Assembly (NCBI GenBank): GCA_902790325.1
Contig: CADARP010000003.1
Span: forward strand, 1-64,000
Direction of reading: 5' to 3'
DNA: 64,000 nt
From: Oscillospiraceae bacterium
GTDB taxonomy: Bacteria; Bacillota; Clostridia; Oscillospirales; Acutalibacteraceae
In this document: positions 18,176 through 27,076 of the stretch, piece after piece
How the letters are laid out: the number at the start of each line of letters is the position of its first letter
Position numbering within the stretch: the first letter of the stretch is position 1
Translations under genes and position numbers: made by a program
The notes under the pieces: generated by a model
Databases searched by the model: none
Seen by the model: only the letters and a program-made list of their open reading frames with translations
Told to the model about the DNA's origin: nothing

Positions 18176-19920
18176 TGTATATCGTCCCATACCGATACGA
18201 TATATGCACGCATATACCGGTAATAGTGAAACAATCCGCGCGACCTGTCCTCTGCGCTGAACGCATGTTCTTTTTCGCAAAGCGGATAAAAGGAATCCAG
18301 AACAGAAAAGCCCAGATATTTCAAATTCTTTTCGGTAAACAGTTTCTCGGTTTTTTCTTCCTTTTTGATCGTCGGCAGGATCATTTTTGCCGAAGCAGTT
18401 TCGGCGTCAATGTAAAGAGATATATCCCCAAGCGGCAAAGGATTATGCCTTTGCGCGTCCCGCATCATTTTGTCGCCGTCAAAAGCCGTAAAAATCAGCA
18501 CGGCGTCGGGAGAAGCCAACGCGCGGATAAACGCCCGCAGGTACTTCAATCCGTCAGGAATATCGAGAATGTAGTGAATGGCATAATCTATATTGAATAC
18601 GCGAAAACCGTCAGGCGGAAATTCCGCCCTGGAACGGATTTCGTTCGCTAAAGATTCGTTATCCGTACCGATCATTCCGGGGATCAGATTCAGATTGCAT
18701 TCCCGCGCATCCTTGTTTGCGCGTATGGCATATTTCGCGCAGTTATAAATATCGTCGATGCCGAAGAGATTATGAAATCCCAGATCCGCCAAACGTTCAA
18801 AGTCTCCTCCGCGCCCGGACCCGATATCCAGAACGCTGTCCGCCCCGGCCGGTAAAACCTTCGCCAGATGTTCAAACTGGCAGTCGCGCATGCTGTGCGC
18901 GATGTTATGGACGAGAACGGTTTCTTCCGTATTCTCAGACGCTTCAAAGTATTGTTCGCTCTCAAAAAAAGCGGGAAATTCAAAATACGCCAGAATATTG
19001 TCAAACGCGGTTTTATATGCGTTCGGCAGCACCTTGTCCTCGCGTATTCTGAGCGGAACCCAACCGTCCTCGGCGGGGGACATTTCGATGATCCGATGGT
19101 TAAACTGATCGGGTTCGTTTTTTGCCAGCGACATAAGACGATTTATGTCGTCAATCTCTCTTTGAAAATAACCGTCGGTGTCAAAACTGCTGCGTGGCTT
19201 GAACATGTGCATATTCTCCCGAATCGGGGTCGAGATGGGGCGCAATGTCACTTGATTGACAGACAGGGTATGGTTCCGGCTGATTTCCTTCATCGGCTTG
19301 CAATGCCCTTCGTCGCCCATGACATAGAGCAAATAGTATTGGCGAGCGGTGTCATAGTGTACGTAGAAATCGGTCGTGATAAGCCTTGCGCGTTTCCATT
19401 TATATTGGGTCGATTTTTCTTTTACGCTTTTGTTGTCCTGAAGAATAATGCCGTCTATCCGATTGCCGGATATAGGCGAATACTCCAGCGAGAGCAGTGC
19501 CGATGCCTTCTCCAAATCGTGCAGATCACGGATCGGATAAAACGTCTTCAGGCAGAACGGGGCATAGTCGATCCTCTGAACCCATTCGGAAAGGAATCTG
19601 TACCGTTCTTCAAATGAAGCGTCGGATAACTCCTGATTCAGATAGTAGCAATCAAAAATACAGTACTTGTTTTCATAGAATTCCGAATCGAGTACGACGG
19701 TGTCGTTTGAGGGAAAATCGCTGTCTAACAGGATATACTCGTTTTTTTGACGCAGATACAAACAGCCGTTGTAAACGATCAGCACAGAGCGAAGACCGTC
19801 TGTTTTTTCCGTCCAGTAAAAAACGCTTTCCGGACTGAGAACGTACTTATAATAATGCTTTTTAAATGCGACAGGCTGCTTCGCCAGATCAGCCGCTTTG
19901 CAGAGTTCATTCGGAATCAT
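18172..19920 (-). CDS. mRNA-capping-enzyme-like protein: KxDG nucleotidyltransferase plus cap-methyltransferase-like domain
   Basis: A 582-residue first gene of the operon. Ligase/guanylyltransferase motifs run in order: KTDG (39-42), LDSE and IFD (77-90), DGII (156-159), YKWKR then TTDF (173-185). A linker WVPLRIREDK near 287 matches the segment joining the two activities in viral capping enzymes. Residues 365-373, DIGSGRGGD, match the SAM site of cap guanine-N7 methyltransferases rather than generic methyltransferases. Such fusions are known in large DNA viruses and eukaryotes. Start: ATG 19920 or GTG 19923 behind GGGAGG. The true substrate (RNA, nucleotide or peptide) is unknown. Confidence 0.75.
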   Translation of the reverse strand: MIPNELCKAADLAKQPVAFKKHYYKYVLSPESVFYWTEKTDGLRSVLIVYNGCLYLRQKNEYILLDSDFPSNDTVVLDSEFYENKYCIFDCYYLNQELSDASFEERYRFLSEWVQRIDYAPFCLKTFYPIRDLHDLEKASALLSLEYSPISGNRIDGIILQDNKSVKEKSTQYKWKRARLITTDFYVHYDTARQYYLLYVMGDEGHCKPMKEISRNHTLSVNQVTLRPISTPIRENMHMFKPRSSFDTDGYFQREIDDINRLMSLAKNEPDQFNHRIIEMSPAEDGWVPLRIREDKVLPNAYKTAFDNILAYFEFPAFFESEQYFEASENTEETVLVHNIAHSMRDCQFEHLAKVLPAGADSVLDIGSGRGGDFERLADLGFHNLFGIDDIYNCAKYAIRANKDARECNLNLIPGMIGTDNESLANEIRSRAEFPPDGFRVFNIDYAIHYILDIPDGLKYLRAFIRALASPDAVLIFTAFDGDKMMRDAQRHNPLPLGDISLYIDAETASAKMILPTIKKEEKTEKLFTEKNLKYLGFSVLDSFYPLCEKEHAFSAEDRSRGLFHYYRYMRAYIVSVWDDIQ

Positions 19921-19959
19921 CACAACGATCCTCCCGCCGGATACATTTCAACAAATACA

Positions 19960-19988
19960 AGTGTAACATGTTTGACGTTAAATAGCAA
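19960..19988 (-). promoter_or_regulatory. Candidate promoter of the six-gene operon
   Basis: On the minus strand TTGCTA (19983-19988), a 17-bp spacer and TACACT (19960-19965), about 40 bp before the first start codon. This is moderate agreement with sigma-A consensus; no other promoter is visible within the operon. Confidence 0.4.
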
Positions 19989-20238
19989 TATAATGTTCAG
20001 TGCAAGACCGGCACAAAAGAGCGTTGCAGTTACGTTCCTTTGTGCCGGTTTTGTTTTGCCGGAGGGGGGAGCAGTATCTTCGGAACGGTGCGCGCGTACC
20101 GGTGTGCCGTTTTTTGATTATGCTTATCAAAATTGCCATTTTCTCCATAGGATATTTTATGCACGTCTGCAAACAATACCGTTGAAACCAAGATTTAAAG
20201 GAGCAATGAAACCAAGATTTAAAGGAGCAATGCACCCA

Positions 20239-20421
20239 ATGAAAGCAACCGGTATTGTCCGCAGGATCGACGATCTCGGCCGCGTCGTCATCCCCAAGGA
20301 AATCCGCCGCACCATGCGTATCCGCGAGGGCGACCCGCCGCAAACAACGTTGGAAGTTTGGGAGAAATTCTGCTTCGCAATGTTCGATCTGTCAAATCGA
20401 CTGGGGATAAATTGTACATAA
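20239..20421 (+). pseudogene. Truncated SpoVT/AbrB N-terminal fragment, copy 2
   Basis: Thirty-three residues (MKATGIVRR through MRIREGDP) are identical to intact SpoVT. The frame then enters unrelated sequence and stops at 60 codons. The AbrB-type start is longer than in copy 1, and two copies of the AAAGGAG site precede it. If translated it could form a partial DNA-binding domain and interfere with SpoVT, but this is speculative. Confidence 0.7.
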
Positions 20422-20428
20422 TGCACAA
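20412..20428. promoter_or_regulatory. 17-bp palindrome TTGTACA-N3-TGCACAA, copy 2
   Basis: Identical to 604-620 and one base per arm away from the perfect palindrome at 31114-31130 upstream of the pilus promoter. Confidence 0.4.
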
Positions 20429-20702
20429 CGAAAACACGCCGACCGTACGCATCTGCAACGAGCACCTTCGCAATCAATATCGTTTAAGCGCACAGATCAT
20501 TCCATCAGAGCATAAATATACCGGCGCAAAGGCACGTTACAATAACATACTTTTGCGCCGGTTCGGTTCATACCGGACTAAATCAAATTTGACGGGACGA
20601 TCAGGTTCGTTTCGTCAAGCGGCAAGGCGCTTGAGCATGACGGATTCTCTGATATGGCAGAATACGCATATTGGGATACACTGCCTCAAAACAGCTTTTC
20701 CG

Positions 20703-22427
20703 TTATTCTACCAGCGCCGCAGAACGAACCGTCTTGGCAAAAGGAAGCGTTCGGTCGTTCTTGCCGATGTAGAAGCCGCTGCCGATGTTGCAGGTGATGG
20801 TATCGGCCACCAGACTGCCGTAAACGCGCAAACCGTTCGTGCTGATTTTGATGTCGCCCTTCGGCGCGTACACGATTCCCCACATGTTCAGCGCGCTGCC
20901 TTGCGAGCCGAGGGTAATGTCGCCGTTTCTTGTGTACAACGACAGTGTGGCGCCGTCGTCATTGTAGGTATGCGAGGCGCCGCCGATGCGGATGTCGTCC
21001 TCGGCGATCATGCAGCCGTTGAGCGAAATATCGCCGCCCGAACGCGTCTCGATCGAACCGAGCGAATAGACAAAGCCGTGGATGTCACAGTCGCCGTTAC
21101 CGCCGAATGCAACAACGCCCTTGCCGCACCACACGTCACCACGCAGATTCAAATAGCCGTTGATGAGGCAGACCTCGTCGCTGTTTCTGTAATTGTTGCC
21201 CCATACGTAAACATCATCCTTTAAGATGTTTCTGCCTCCGCCGCCGAGCGCCAGCTTGCCGTACACAAACGTCGTGCCCTTGTTTGTGACTTGAGCGCCC
21301 CACGCCATAGTCGAACTGAAGTTTCCCATGCAGTGTACCTTGCCGAAAGAGTACGAAGCGCCGCCGTTGCGCAGCGTCAAATCCCCTCCGGTATACAGCT
21401 CGCCGCCAATTGTCGTACCGGCTGAGAAAGAGGCATTTCCGCCGACATAGGCATTGCCGTTGACTGTGATACCCATGCCCCACGCCGGCTCAAGATTGCC
21501 GCCGACATATAAATCTCCCGTCACATAAACAGGACACTGCGGCGTAAAATTGTTCTGCACATACAGGTTGCCGCGCACATACATAAACGCCGTGTTGTTG
21601 TAACCTGTGCTGAGAGAGCCGCGGCAAATCACACTGCCGGGGGCATAAGCGATAATGTTTTGCAGATTCGTATCTCCGTTGTACACATACGAATACGCAG
21701 CATCAGGCGACAAATGCGGGTGCGGGTCGGTGAACTGTTCCTCCTGTGCAACGGGGGCGATGGACATAATCATCTCGTCCCAGTCGGGCATCGTCTGCTT
21801 GGCTGCATGCTCAACCACTTCGGGCCGCATGCCCATGTTGTTGTAAAAATTGACTTGTCGTGCCGAAACGATGGTTTGGATGACTGCCGCATCGTTCGTG
21901 CCGACCCGGATATTGCCGTTGGCAAAGATTGCACCTGCCACCTCACGGAAATCGCCGTTAAGGTTGAAAGTCGCTTCCGATCCGTGAAACATCAGATAGT
22001 CGAAGTCGATCGACAGATTCTTCTGGATATACTTGGCGGCAGCGTGAGCTTCGATTTGCATTTTGTCCCTGGAGAACAAGCCGAAAAACAGCGTTTGACA
22101 CTCAAAAGTGTCCCGCACACGGATTACGCCGTCCTGCGGAAACTCGATGGTTACACTGTCTGTCGGAAAGCCGTTTTTTTGCACATATTCAAAGGCGACG
22201 TTTTGGGCACGCACCTTATCGGGCAAGTACGTCACCGACGCCAGCGCCGCCGCATCCATAGCATTTTGCAGGCGGCTTTTTTGATAGTACCGCAGTCCCA
22301 AATCCGTAACCAAAGACGCCACCGTCAGAAAGACAACCAGTGAAAAGGCAGCAATCACCATGACAGCGCCGCTCTCATCCTTGTAAAAACTTGTCCGGTC
22401 ATTCCGAATACGGATTCTTTTTTTCAC
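20703..22427 (-). CDS. TadG-like protein with N-terminal pilus-type membrane segment and beta-solenoid domain
   Basis: A 574-residue protein starting at a GTG behind AAGGAGG (22427). The first 50 residues read like Flp-associated TadE/G proteins: a DESGAVMVIAAFSLVVF segment with one membrane helix, then SRLQNAMDAAALASV. The remaining 400 residues hold repeated short beta segments with glycine (VGGNLE, GNAYVGGNAS, GGELYTGGDL), as in polymer-forming bactofilin-like solenoids. It probably sits on the outer face of the membrane as part of, or beside, the pilus machine. It is the last gene of the Tad locus. Confidence 0.7.
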   Translation of the reverse strand: MKKRIRIRNDRTSFYKDESGAVMVIAAFSLVVFLTVASLVTDLGLRYYQKSRLQNAMDAAALASVTYLPDKVRAQNVAFEYVQKNGFPTDSVTIEFPQDGVIRVRDTFECQTLFFGLFSRDKMQIEAHAAAKYIQKNLSIDFDYLMFHGSEATFNLNGDFREVAGAIFANGNIRVGTNDAAVIQTIVSARQVNFYNNMGMRPEVVEHAAKQTMPDWDEMIMSIAPVAQEEQFTDPHPHLSPDAAYSYVYNGDTNLQNIIAYAPGSVICRGSLSTGYNNTAFMYVRGNLYVQNNFTPQCPVYVTGDLYVGGNLEPAWGMGITVNGNAYVGGNASFSAGTTIGGELYTGGDLTLRNGGASYSFGKVHCMGNFSSTMAWGAQVTNKGTTFVYGKLALGGGGRNILKDDVYVWGNNYRNSDEVCLINGYLNLRGDVWCGKGVVAFGGNGDCDIHGFVYSLGSIETRSGGDISLNGCMIAEDDIRIGGASHTYNDDGATLSLYTRNGDITLGSQGSALNMWGIVYAPKGDIKISTNGLRVYGSLVADTITCNIGSGFYIGKNDRTLPFAKTVRSAALVE

Positions 22428-22491
22428 ATTTGCCGCCTCCTTTCTGCGCATGTCGTTTCTTCGGCCGTGCCGCGCAACAGACGTTCTTGCG

Positions 22492-23394
22492 TTATTCGGC
22501 AAAGGATTCCCGAATCGCCTGAAGCTGACGGGACAGCTCTTCGACCGCCGTGCTTGCCTGCTCGATGTGATAATTCTGCATCTGCACTTTCTTTTGCAGT
22601 TTGATCTGTTCTTTGCGCAGTTCGTCCTCGCCGGCGGATAATTTCTCGGCATAAACGTAAGCCTTTTCCTTGATTTCGGATTTCATCTGCGCGATTTCAT
22701 TTTTGTATGTTTCGTTCTTTTCTGCCAGCAGCGCATTCTCGACAGTGGCTCGGCTAAGCTCCGTTTTGAGCGAAGCGTTTTCGCTCTCCACCTTTTCAAA
22801 GTGTGCCTGCACCGTAGCATACTCTGCGCCCTGCATTTCCTTTTCTTCCTGCGTCGTCAGCAGCTTCGCCTTGAGCTCCTCAATTGTCCCCAACGCCTGC
22901 TCGTATTGCGTCTGATCGGATTGGTACTGTTCGCACCGCTGTTTCAGCCCCTCGATTTGCGTGAAAGCTGCTTCCAGCTCTTTCTCCGATTGTTTTCGAG
23001 CGGCACGTTCGTCTTCGAGCTTCTTCTGCATTTCCGCCTCCGCACGGCTGCGGGCAGTGCGCTCCTCTTTAAGCTTTCCTTGCAGTCCGGCAAGCGCGGC
23101 CTGCGCTTCGTCGAGCTGCGATTGATCCGCAAGTACCGGCGTCTCTTCGGGTTCTCCGCCGTAACGTGCCAGAATTGTATCCCGTTCACGGTTCGCCAGC
23201 GCGAGCGCCGACTTCATCTCCGCCATGCGCATCTCGTAGTTTTTCGCGGCGTCCTGCATGGTGCGGTTCATTTCCTCGATATAGGCCTGCACCTCTGCAG
23301 GATCATAGCCGCGCATGACTTTTTTAAATGTAACGGTCGAAGTGTTTTCGGCCTGTTCGGTCTCTACTGTCTTGTTTTCAACTTCGTTCTTCAT
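22492..23394 (-). CDS. DivIVA-like coiled-coil protein
   Basis: A 300-residue soluble protein. Residues 20-45 (VTFKKVMRGYDPAEVQAYIEE) match the membrane-binding start of DivIVA/GpsB proteins, which read F-x-x-x-x-R-G-Y-d-x-x-e-V-d. The rest is a long, charged, heptad-rich coiled coil. DivIVA proteins mark poles and septa by binding curved membrane. Its place inside the pilus locus suggests a role in placing the Tad machine at a pole or septum (inference). Confidence 0.75.
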   Translation of the reverse strand: MKNEVENKTVETEQAENTSTVTFKKVMRGYDPAEVQAYIEEMNRTMQDAAKNYEMRMAEMKSALALANRERDTILARYGGEPEETPVLADQSQLDEAQAALAGLQGKLKEERTARSRAEAEMQKKLEDERAARKQSEKELEAAFTQIEGLKQRCEQYQSDQTQYEQALGTIEELKAKLLTTQEEKEMQGAEYATVQAHFEKVESENASLKTELSRATVENALLAEKNETYKNEIAQMKSEIKEKAYVYAEKLSAGEDELRKEQIKLQKKVQMQNYHIEQASTAVEELSRQLQAIRESFAE

Positions 23395-23415
23395 GGTAAT
23401 CCCTCACATTATGCT

Positions 23416-23760
23416 TTATTCAACGGTCAGTTTGTCGCCCGTTTCAAGTCCGAGGCGTGCGCAGGTGCCTGCATTGACCTCCACAACGCCTACGGCTTGT
23501 TTGACTGTTTTTCCGATTTTCCAAGGACGGATGTTTTCGTCAATGTGCAGTACCGTGCCGTCCTCGGACAGATAGATCACGTCGAGTGGAAACTTCATAT
23601 TCATCATGTGGATTTGATTACAGGGCCGGATCAACAGCCCGTAACCGTCGGGAATCGACGGTGTGAACATCAGTCCCCGAAACCGCTCGAGAAAGCTCGC
23701 GGTGACGTCCACATCGGGAATCAGTACGGTGTCTCCTTTTCGTAGCGTCGCTTTTTCCAT
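23416..23760 (-). CDS. DUF192 family protein
   Basis: A 114-residue protein with the DUF192 pattern: RFRGLMF near residue 27, NQIHMMNMKFPLDVIYL near 48-64, and the C-terminal VVEVNAGTCARLGLETGD. The family fold is a small beta barrel of unknown activity, usually exported in other bacteria; no signal peptide is seen here. In Tad loci it is a recurring but unexplained neighbour. Confidence 0.85.
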   Translation of the reverse strand: MEKATLRKGDTVLIPDVDVTASFLERFRGLMFTPSIPDGYGLLIRPCNQIHMMNMKFPLDVIYLSEDGTVLHIDENIRPWKIGKTVKQAVGVVEVNAGTCARLGLETGDKLTVE

Positions 23761-23775
23761 ATCCTGTCCCTCCGC

Positions 23776-24705
23776 TCAGAATGTATTGATAATATTGATT
23801 ACAGACGGTCCCATCAGGATAATGAAGATAACCGGAAAAATGAATAACAACATCGGGATCAGCATTTTAATGGACGCTTTGTTTCCTTTTTCCTTCGCCT
23901 GCTGACTGCGCTCGATCCGAAGCTGCTCGGACTGGGATCGCATGACGTTGTTTATTGGGATGCCGAGCTGTTCCGCCTGGATGAGTGCGGAGGAAAACGT
24001 CTTTAACTCGTCGACCGTGGTGCTGTCGCACAAATGCTGCAGCGCCTCGCGGCGGGTCAGTCCCATCTGGATCTCCCTGTATACCACCAACAATTCGTCA
24101 ATAAACGGGCCGTGCAGTTTTTCGGAAACCTTCATCAGCGACGCGTCAAAGCTCAAGCCCGCTTCAATACAAACGCACAGCAAATCCATGGCGTCGGGAA
24201 GCTGTCGTTTGATACCGTTTTGGTGACTGGTAACCCGGGAGCGCAGATAATAGGTCGGCCCCATAATGCCGATGAGCGCACCCACGCACAATACCAGAAC
24301 CAAATACAACGGCTGGAGCTTTACGAACAGTACAACGATCAGCGTCAGCACCAGGGAGACGACCAGAATCACCGTCTTGAGAAAGTTGAAATCTTCCGGG
24401 TCCATAAAGATACCCGCAAACCGGAGCTGCTTGGCAATCGTCTCGAGTTTTTTGGACTTTCCGTTGGCAGCGCTTTTCTTTTTTGGGACCATTTTGCGCA
24501 TGAACGCAGACAGCTTTTTCATGCTCCTGCCGAACAGACGAGAGGCGAGCGAAATCTGAAGCTCCTCAAATTCGGGACGCTCTGCCGATCCCTTGATTTG
24601 TTCAAGCCTGCGTTCTTTTTCGTCCGCACGCCTGCCGAACGGAGCGGCAATCAGCACAAACAGAATAAACGCAAACAGCGCATAGGAGATAACGACATAT
24701 TCCAC
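23776..24705 (-). CDS. tadC: Tad pilus inner-membrane platform protein
   Basis: A T2SF (GspF) domain protein of 309 residues with membrane segments near the N-terminus, at about 110-160 and at the C-terminus. The cytoplasmic helical region has LPDAMDLLCVCIEAGLSFD and the mirrored QAEQLGIPI motif typical of TadC. It pairs with TadB to form the platform that transfers force from the TadA ATPase to the growing pilus. It lies 15 bp downstream of tadB. Confidence 0.9.
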   Translation of the reverse strand: MEYVVISYALFAFILFVLIAAPFGRRADEKERRLEQIKGSAERPEFEELQISLASRLFGRSMKKLSAFMRKMVPKKKSAANGKSKKLETIAKQLRFAGIFMDPEDFNFLKTVILVVSLVLTLIVVLFVKLQPLYLVLVLCVGALIGIMGPTYYLRSRVTSHQNGIKRQLPDAMDLLCVCIEAGLSFDASLMKVSEKLHGPFIDELLVVYREIQMGLTRREALQHLCDSTTVDELKTFSSALIQAEQLGIPINNVMRSQSEQLRIERSQQAKEKGNKASIKMLIPMLLFIFPVIFIILMGPSVINIINTF

Positions 24706-24720
24706 AAAAGCACCCCCTTG

Positions 24721-25707
24721 TCAGTACTTGATCGAAACCACTTTCCGAATGGCAAGGAATCCGAAAACCTCCATGACTACGCTCACAATGAGCATAATCC
24801 GTCCGGTCGAAGTCGTGAAAAACACATTCATATAGCCGGGGTTGATGAGCATGAGCGCCACGGCGATAAAGGCAGGCAAAGCGCCGATGATCATGCCGGA
24901 GGTTCTGCCCTGTGCGGTGATGGAGCGGATCTCGCCTTTGATTTTCAGTCGGTCGCGGATGGTGTTGGAAATGGTGGTCAGAATTTCGGACAGGTTTCCG
25001 CCGGTGGTTCTCTGGATGCATACCGCCGAAACGACCAGCATCAGGTCGGGACTCTTGATACGGGCGACCATATTTTCGAGCGCCTCGTCCATCGTCGAAC
25101 CGTACCGGATCTCGTTGCAGACACGGCTGAATTCCACGCCGATCGGTGCGGGCATATCCGTGGCAACGTTGTCCATCGCCTGCTGGAAGGAGAAGCCGGA
25201 GCGAAGGCTGTTGCAGATCATAATCAGCGTGTCGCCAAGCTGGTTCTCAAACATTTTGACCCGCTTTTCTTTTTTGATCTTGATATAGATTAGCGGCATG
25301 AATGCACCCAATCCTGCCAAGGTCAGGGACGGCAGAAGTCCTGCGCCGAACAGCGCCACCAACCCTGAGGGAACGAATGTGATGACGATCCAAATGAGCG
25401 CAAACTCTTCGGGCCGCATCATGATGTCCGCACTGATGAGTGCGTCGAACAGCGTGTCCATGAGCTTGCGGCTCTTTTCGGAACGTTTGATCGCCTCTGC
25501 GCCTTCACCCGTTGCCCGTGCCAGGATGGATTCTTTTCGCTTCGATTTGACTTTCGGGTTCGGATTGCTTTTGAACAAGCGTTTTATTCTGCCCTGTACC
25601 GTTCGCTTTTCCTGCGTCACGGTACCGGCGACGCTGACCGCCAAAAAGAAGTTAAAGAAACCGAAAACCACGGCGAGAATGATTGCACTAATTTGTAAAC
25701 CAGTCAT
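24721..25707 (-). CDS. tadB: Tad pilus inner-membrane platform protein
   Basis: A T2SF domain protein of 328 residues with an N-terminal helix, a hydrophobic pair near 105-145 and a C-terminal pair. The motif QLGDTLIMICNSLRSGFSF is the TadB equivalent of the GspF signature. The start lies inside the end of tadA (20-bp overlap), which indicates coupled translation of platform and motor. Confidence 0.9.
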   Translation of the reverse strand: MTGLQISAIILAVVFGFFNFFLAVSVAGTVTQEKRTVQGRIKRLFKSNPNPKVKSKRKESILARATGEGAEAIKRSEKSRKLMDTLFDALISADIMMRPEEFALIWIVITFVPSGLVALFGAGLLPSLTLAGLGAFMPLIYIKIKKEKRVKMFENQLGDTLIMICNSLRSGFSFQQAMDNVATDMPAPIGVEFSRVCNEIRYGSTMDEALENMVARIKSPDLMLVVSAVCIQRTTGGNLSEILTTISNTIRDRLKIKGEIRSITAQGRTSGMIIGALPAFIAVALMLINPGYMNVFFTTSTGRIMLIVSVVMEVFGFLAIRKVVSIKY

Positions 25708-27052
25708 AATTGATGCTCACTCCGTTTCCGCGGATTTTTTCCAAGGACTTGGGGCGGACGCCCGTTGCCTTGAACTTGCCGATAAATTTACCCTCGGTAT
25801 CCACACTGCCGTCTGTTTCATAGACGAAAATGTCCTGCATACTGACGACGTCGCCCTCCATGCCGACGACCTCGGTGATGCTGGTGATCTTTCTCGATCC
25901 GTCTCGCAGACGACTCTGCTGGACGATCAGATCGATAGCGGAAGCCACCTGATCCCGGATCGCGCGCAGCGGCAGCTCCATGCCGGACATAAGCACCATC
26001 GTCTCCAAACGGGACAGGGTGTCACGGGGGGAATTGGCGTGCGTCGTTGTCAATGAACCGTCGTGGCCCGTATTCATCGCCTGCAGCATGTCCAGTGTTT
26101 CTTCGCTTCGCACCTCGCCGACGATTATTCTGTCGGGACGCATACGCAAAGCGTTCTTCACGAGACTGCGGATGGTGATGGCGCCCTTGCCCTCCAGGTT
26201 GGCGGGTCGTGCTTCCAGGGTGATAACGTGCTCCTGGTGCAGCTGCACCTCGGCGGCGTCTTCGATGGTAACGATACGTTCATCCTCCGGAATGTAGGAG
26301 GACAGCACGTTGAGCAGCGTTGTTTTGCCCGAACCTGTACCGCCGGCAACGACGATGTTCAGCTTTCCCTTGACGCAAGCATCCAGAAACTGGAGCATCT
26401 TCGGCGTCAGTGAACCGAACTGCAGAAGCTGCTGGGCTGTAATGGGCGTTTTGCCGAACTTACGGATGGTCAGCACAGGACCGATCAGCGACAACGGCGG
26501 AATGATCGCATTGACGCGGGAACCGTCCAGAAGACGGGCGTCAACCATGGGACTTGCCTCGTCGACGTGACGGCCGACCTGAGAGACGATACGGTCGATG
26601 ACGTTCATCAGATGCTCTTCGTCGCGGAACTTCAGGCCCGTCAGCTTCAACTTGCCTTTTTCCTCGATGTAGATATGGTCGGGACCGTTGACCATGATTT
26701 CGGTGTATTTCGGATTCTGGATCAATTCCTCGATCGGACCGTAGCCCATGATGTCGTTGAACAGCTCCGTCGTAACCTGTGCACGGTCGATACGGGCGAT
26801 CATGTTTTCATCGTCGTTGACGCGGTCGTCAATGATTTTGAACATCGCTGCGCGGTCGGTGATCGACTGTCCCGTTTTGTTCATCTCGCGGATGATGTCA
26901 TTGTGGATCTTGCGCTTTATTTCAAAATAGGGGTCTTTTTCTTTGATCGGTTCTGCCTTGGTACTTTCGTCGCTTAACACAGTCGGATTCGTCGATGTGC
27001 CGGCGTTTTTCTCTTCACCCTTACGGAGATCCATTCTGTCTAAAAGTCCCAC
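25688..27052 (-). CDS. tadA: Tad pilus secretion ATPase (CpaF family)
   Basis: A cytoplasmic VirB11/PilT-superfamily ATPase of 454 residues that powers Flp pilus extension. It has the N-terminal helical domain, Walker [10 protein letters not shown] near residue 240, the Asp box TIEDAAE, Walker B RIIVGEVR and the His box TTTHANS. Length and motif order are normal for CpaF/TadA. Confidence 0.95.
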   Translation of the reverse strand: MGLLDRMDLRKGEEKNAGTSTNPTVLSDESTKAEPIKEKDPYFEIKRKIHNDIIREMNKTGQSITDRAAMFKIIDDRVNDDENMIARIDRAQVTTELFNDIMGYGPIEELIQNPKYTEIMVNGPDHIYIEEKGKLKLTGLKFRDEEHLMNVIDRIVSQVGRHVDEASPMVDARLLDGSRVNAIIPPLSLIGPVLTIRKFGKTPITAQQLLQFGSLTPKMLQFLDACVKGKLNIVVAGGTGSGKTTLLNVLSSYIPEDERIVTIEDAAEVQLHQEHVITLEARPANLEGKGAITIRSLVKNALRMRPDRIIVGEVRSEETLDMLQAMNTGHDGSLTTTHANSPRDTLSRLETMVLMSGMELPLRAIRDQVASAIDLIVQQSRLRDGSRKITSITEVVGMEGDVVSMQDIFVYETDGSVDTEGKFIGKFKATGVRPKSLEKIRGNGVSINYDWFTN

Positions 27053-27076
27053 GAAGAACCCTCCTTTTGTCTCGCA

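Larger units (their letters stand above)
20007..20562 (+). repeat. Repeat element copy 2 with hairpins at both ends and a spoVT 5' fragment
   Basis: The left end (20007-20049) is a hairpin with 11-bp arms ACCGGCACAAA / TTTGTGCCGGT. The right end (20520-20562) is a related hairpin, ACCGGCGCAAA / TTTTGCGCCGGT. The right hairpin is close to the reverse complement of the left, so the whole unit has inverted-repeat ends like a MITE. Inside are the spoVT upstream region with a tandemly duplicated ribosome binding site (24-bp unit near 20188-20235), the truncated spoVT start, and the tail shared with copy 1. The stretch 20563-20702 holds nothing I can name. Confidence 0.6.

Noticed and set aside
10000-21000. 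CRISPR array near the Cas10-like and RAMP-like genes
   Set aside because: No regularly spaced direct repeats of 25-40 bp were seen; the only repeats are the hairpin-ended spoVT elements.
20358-21224. Plus-strand open frame of 288 codons after repeat copy 2
   Set aside because: It runs from the element tail into the antisense of the TadG-like gene and has no ribosome binding site or domain.
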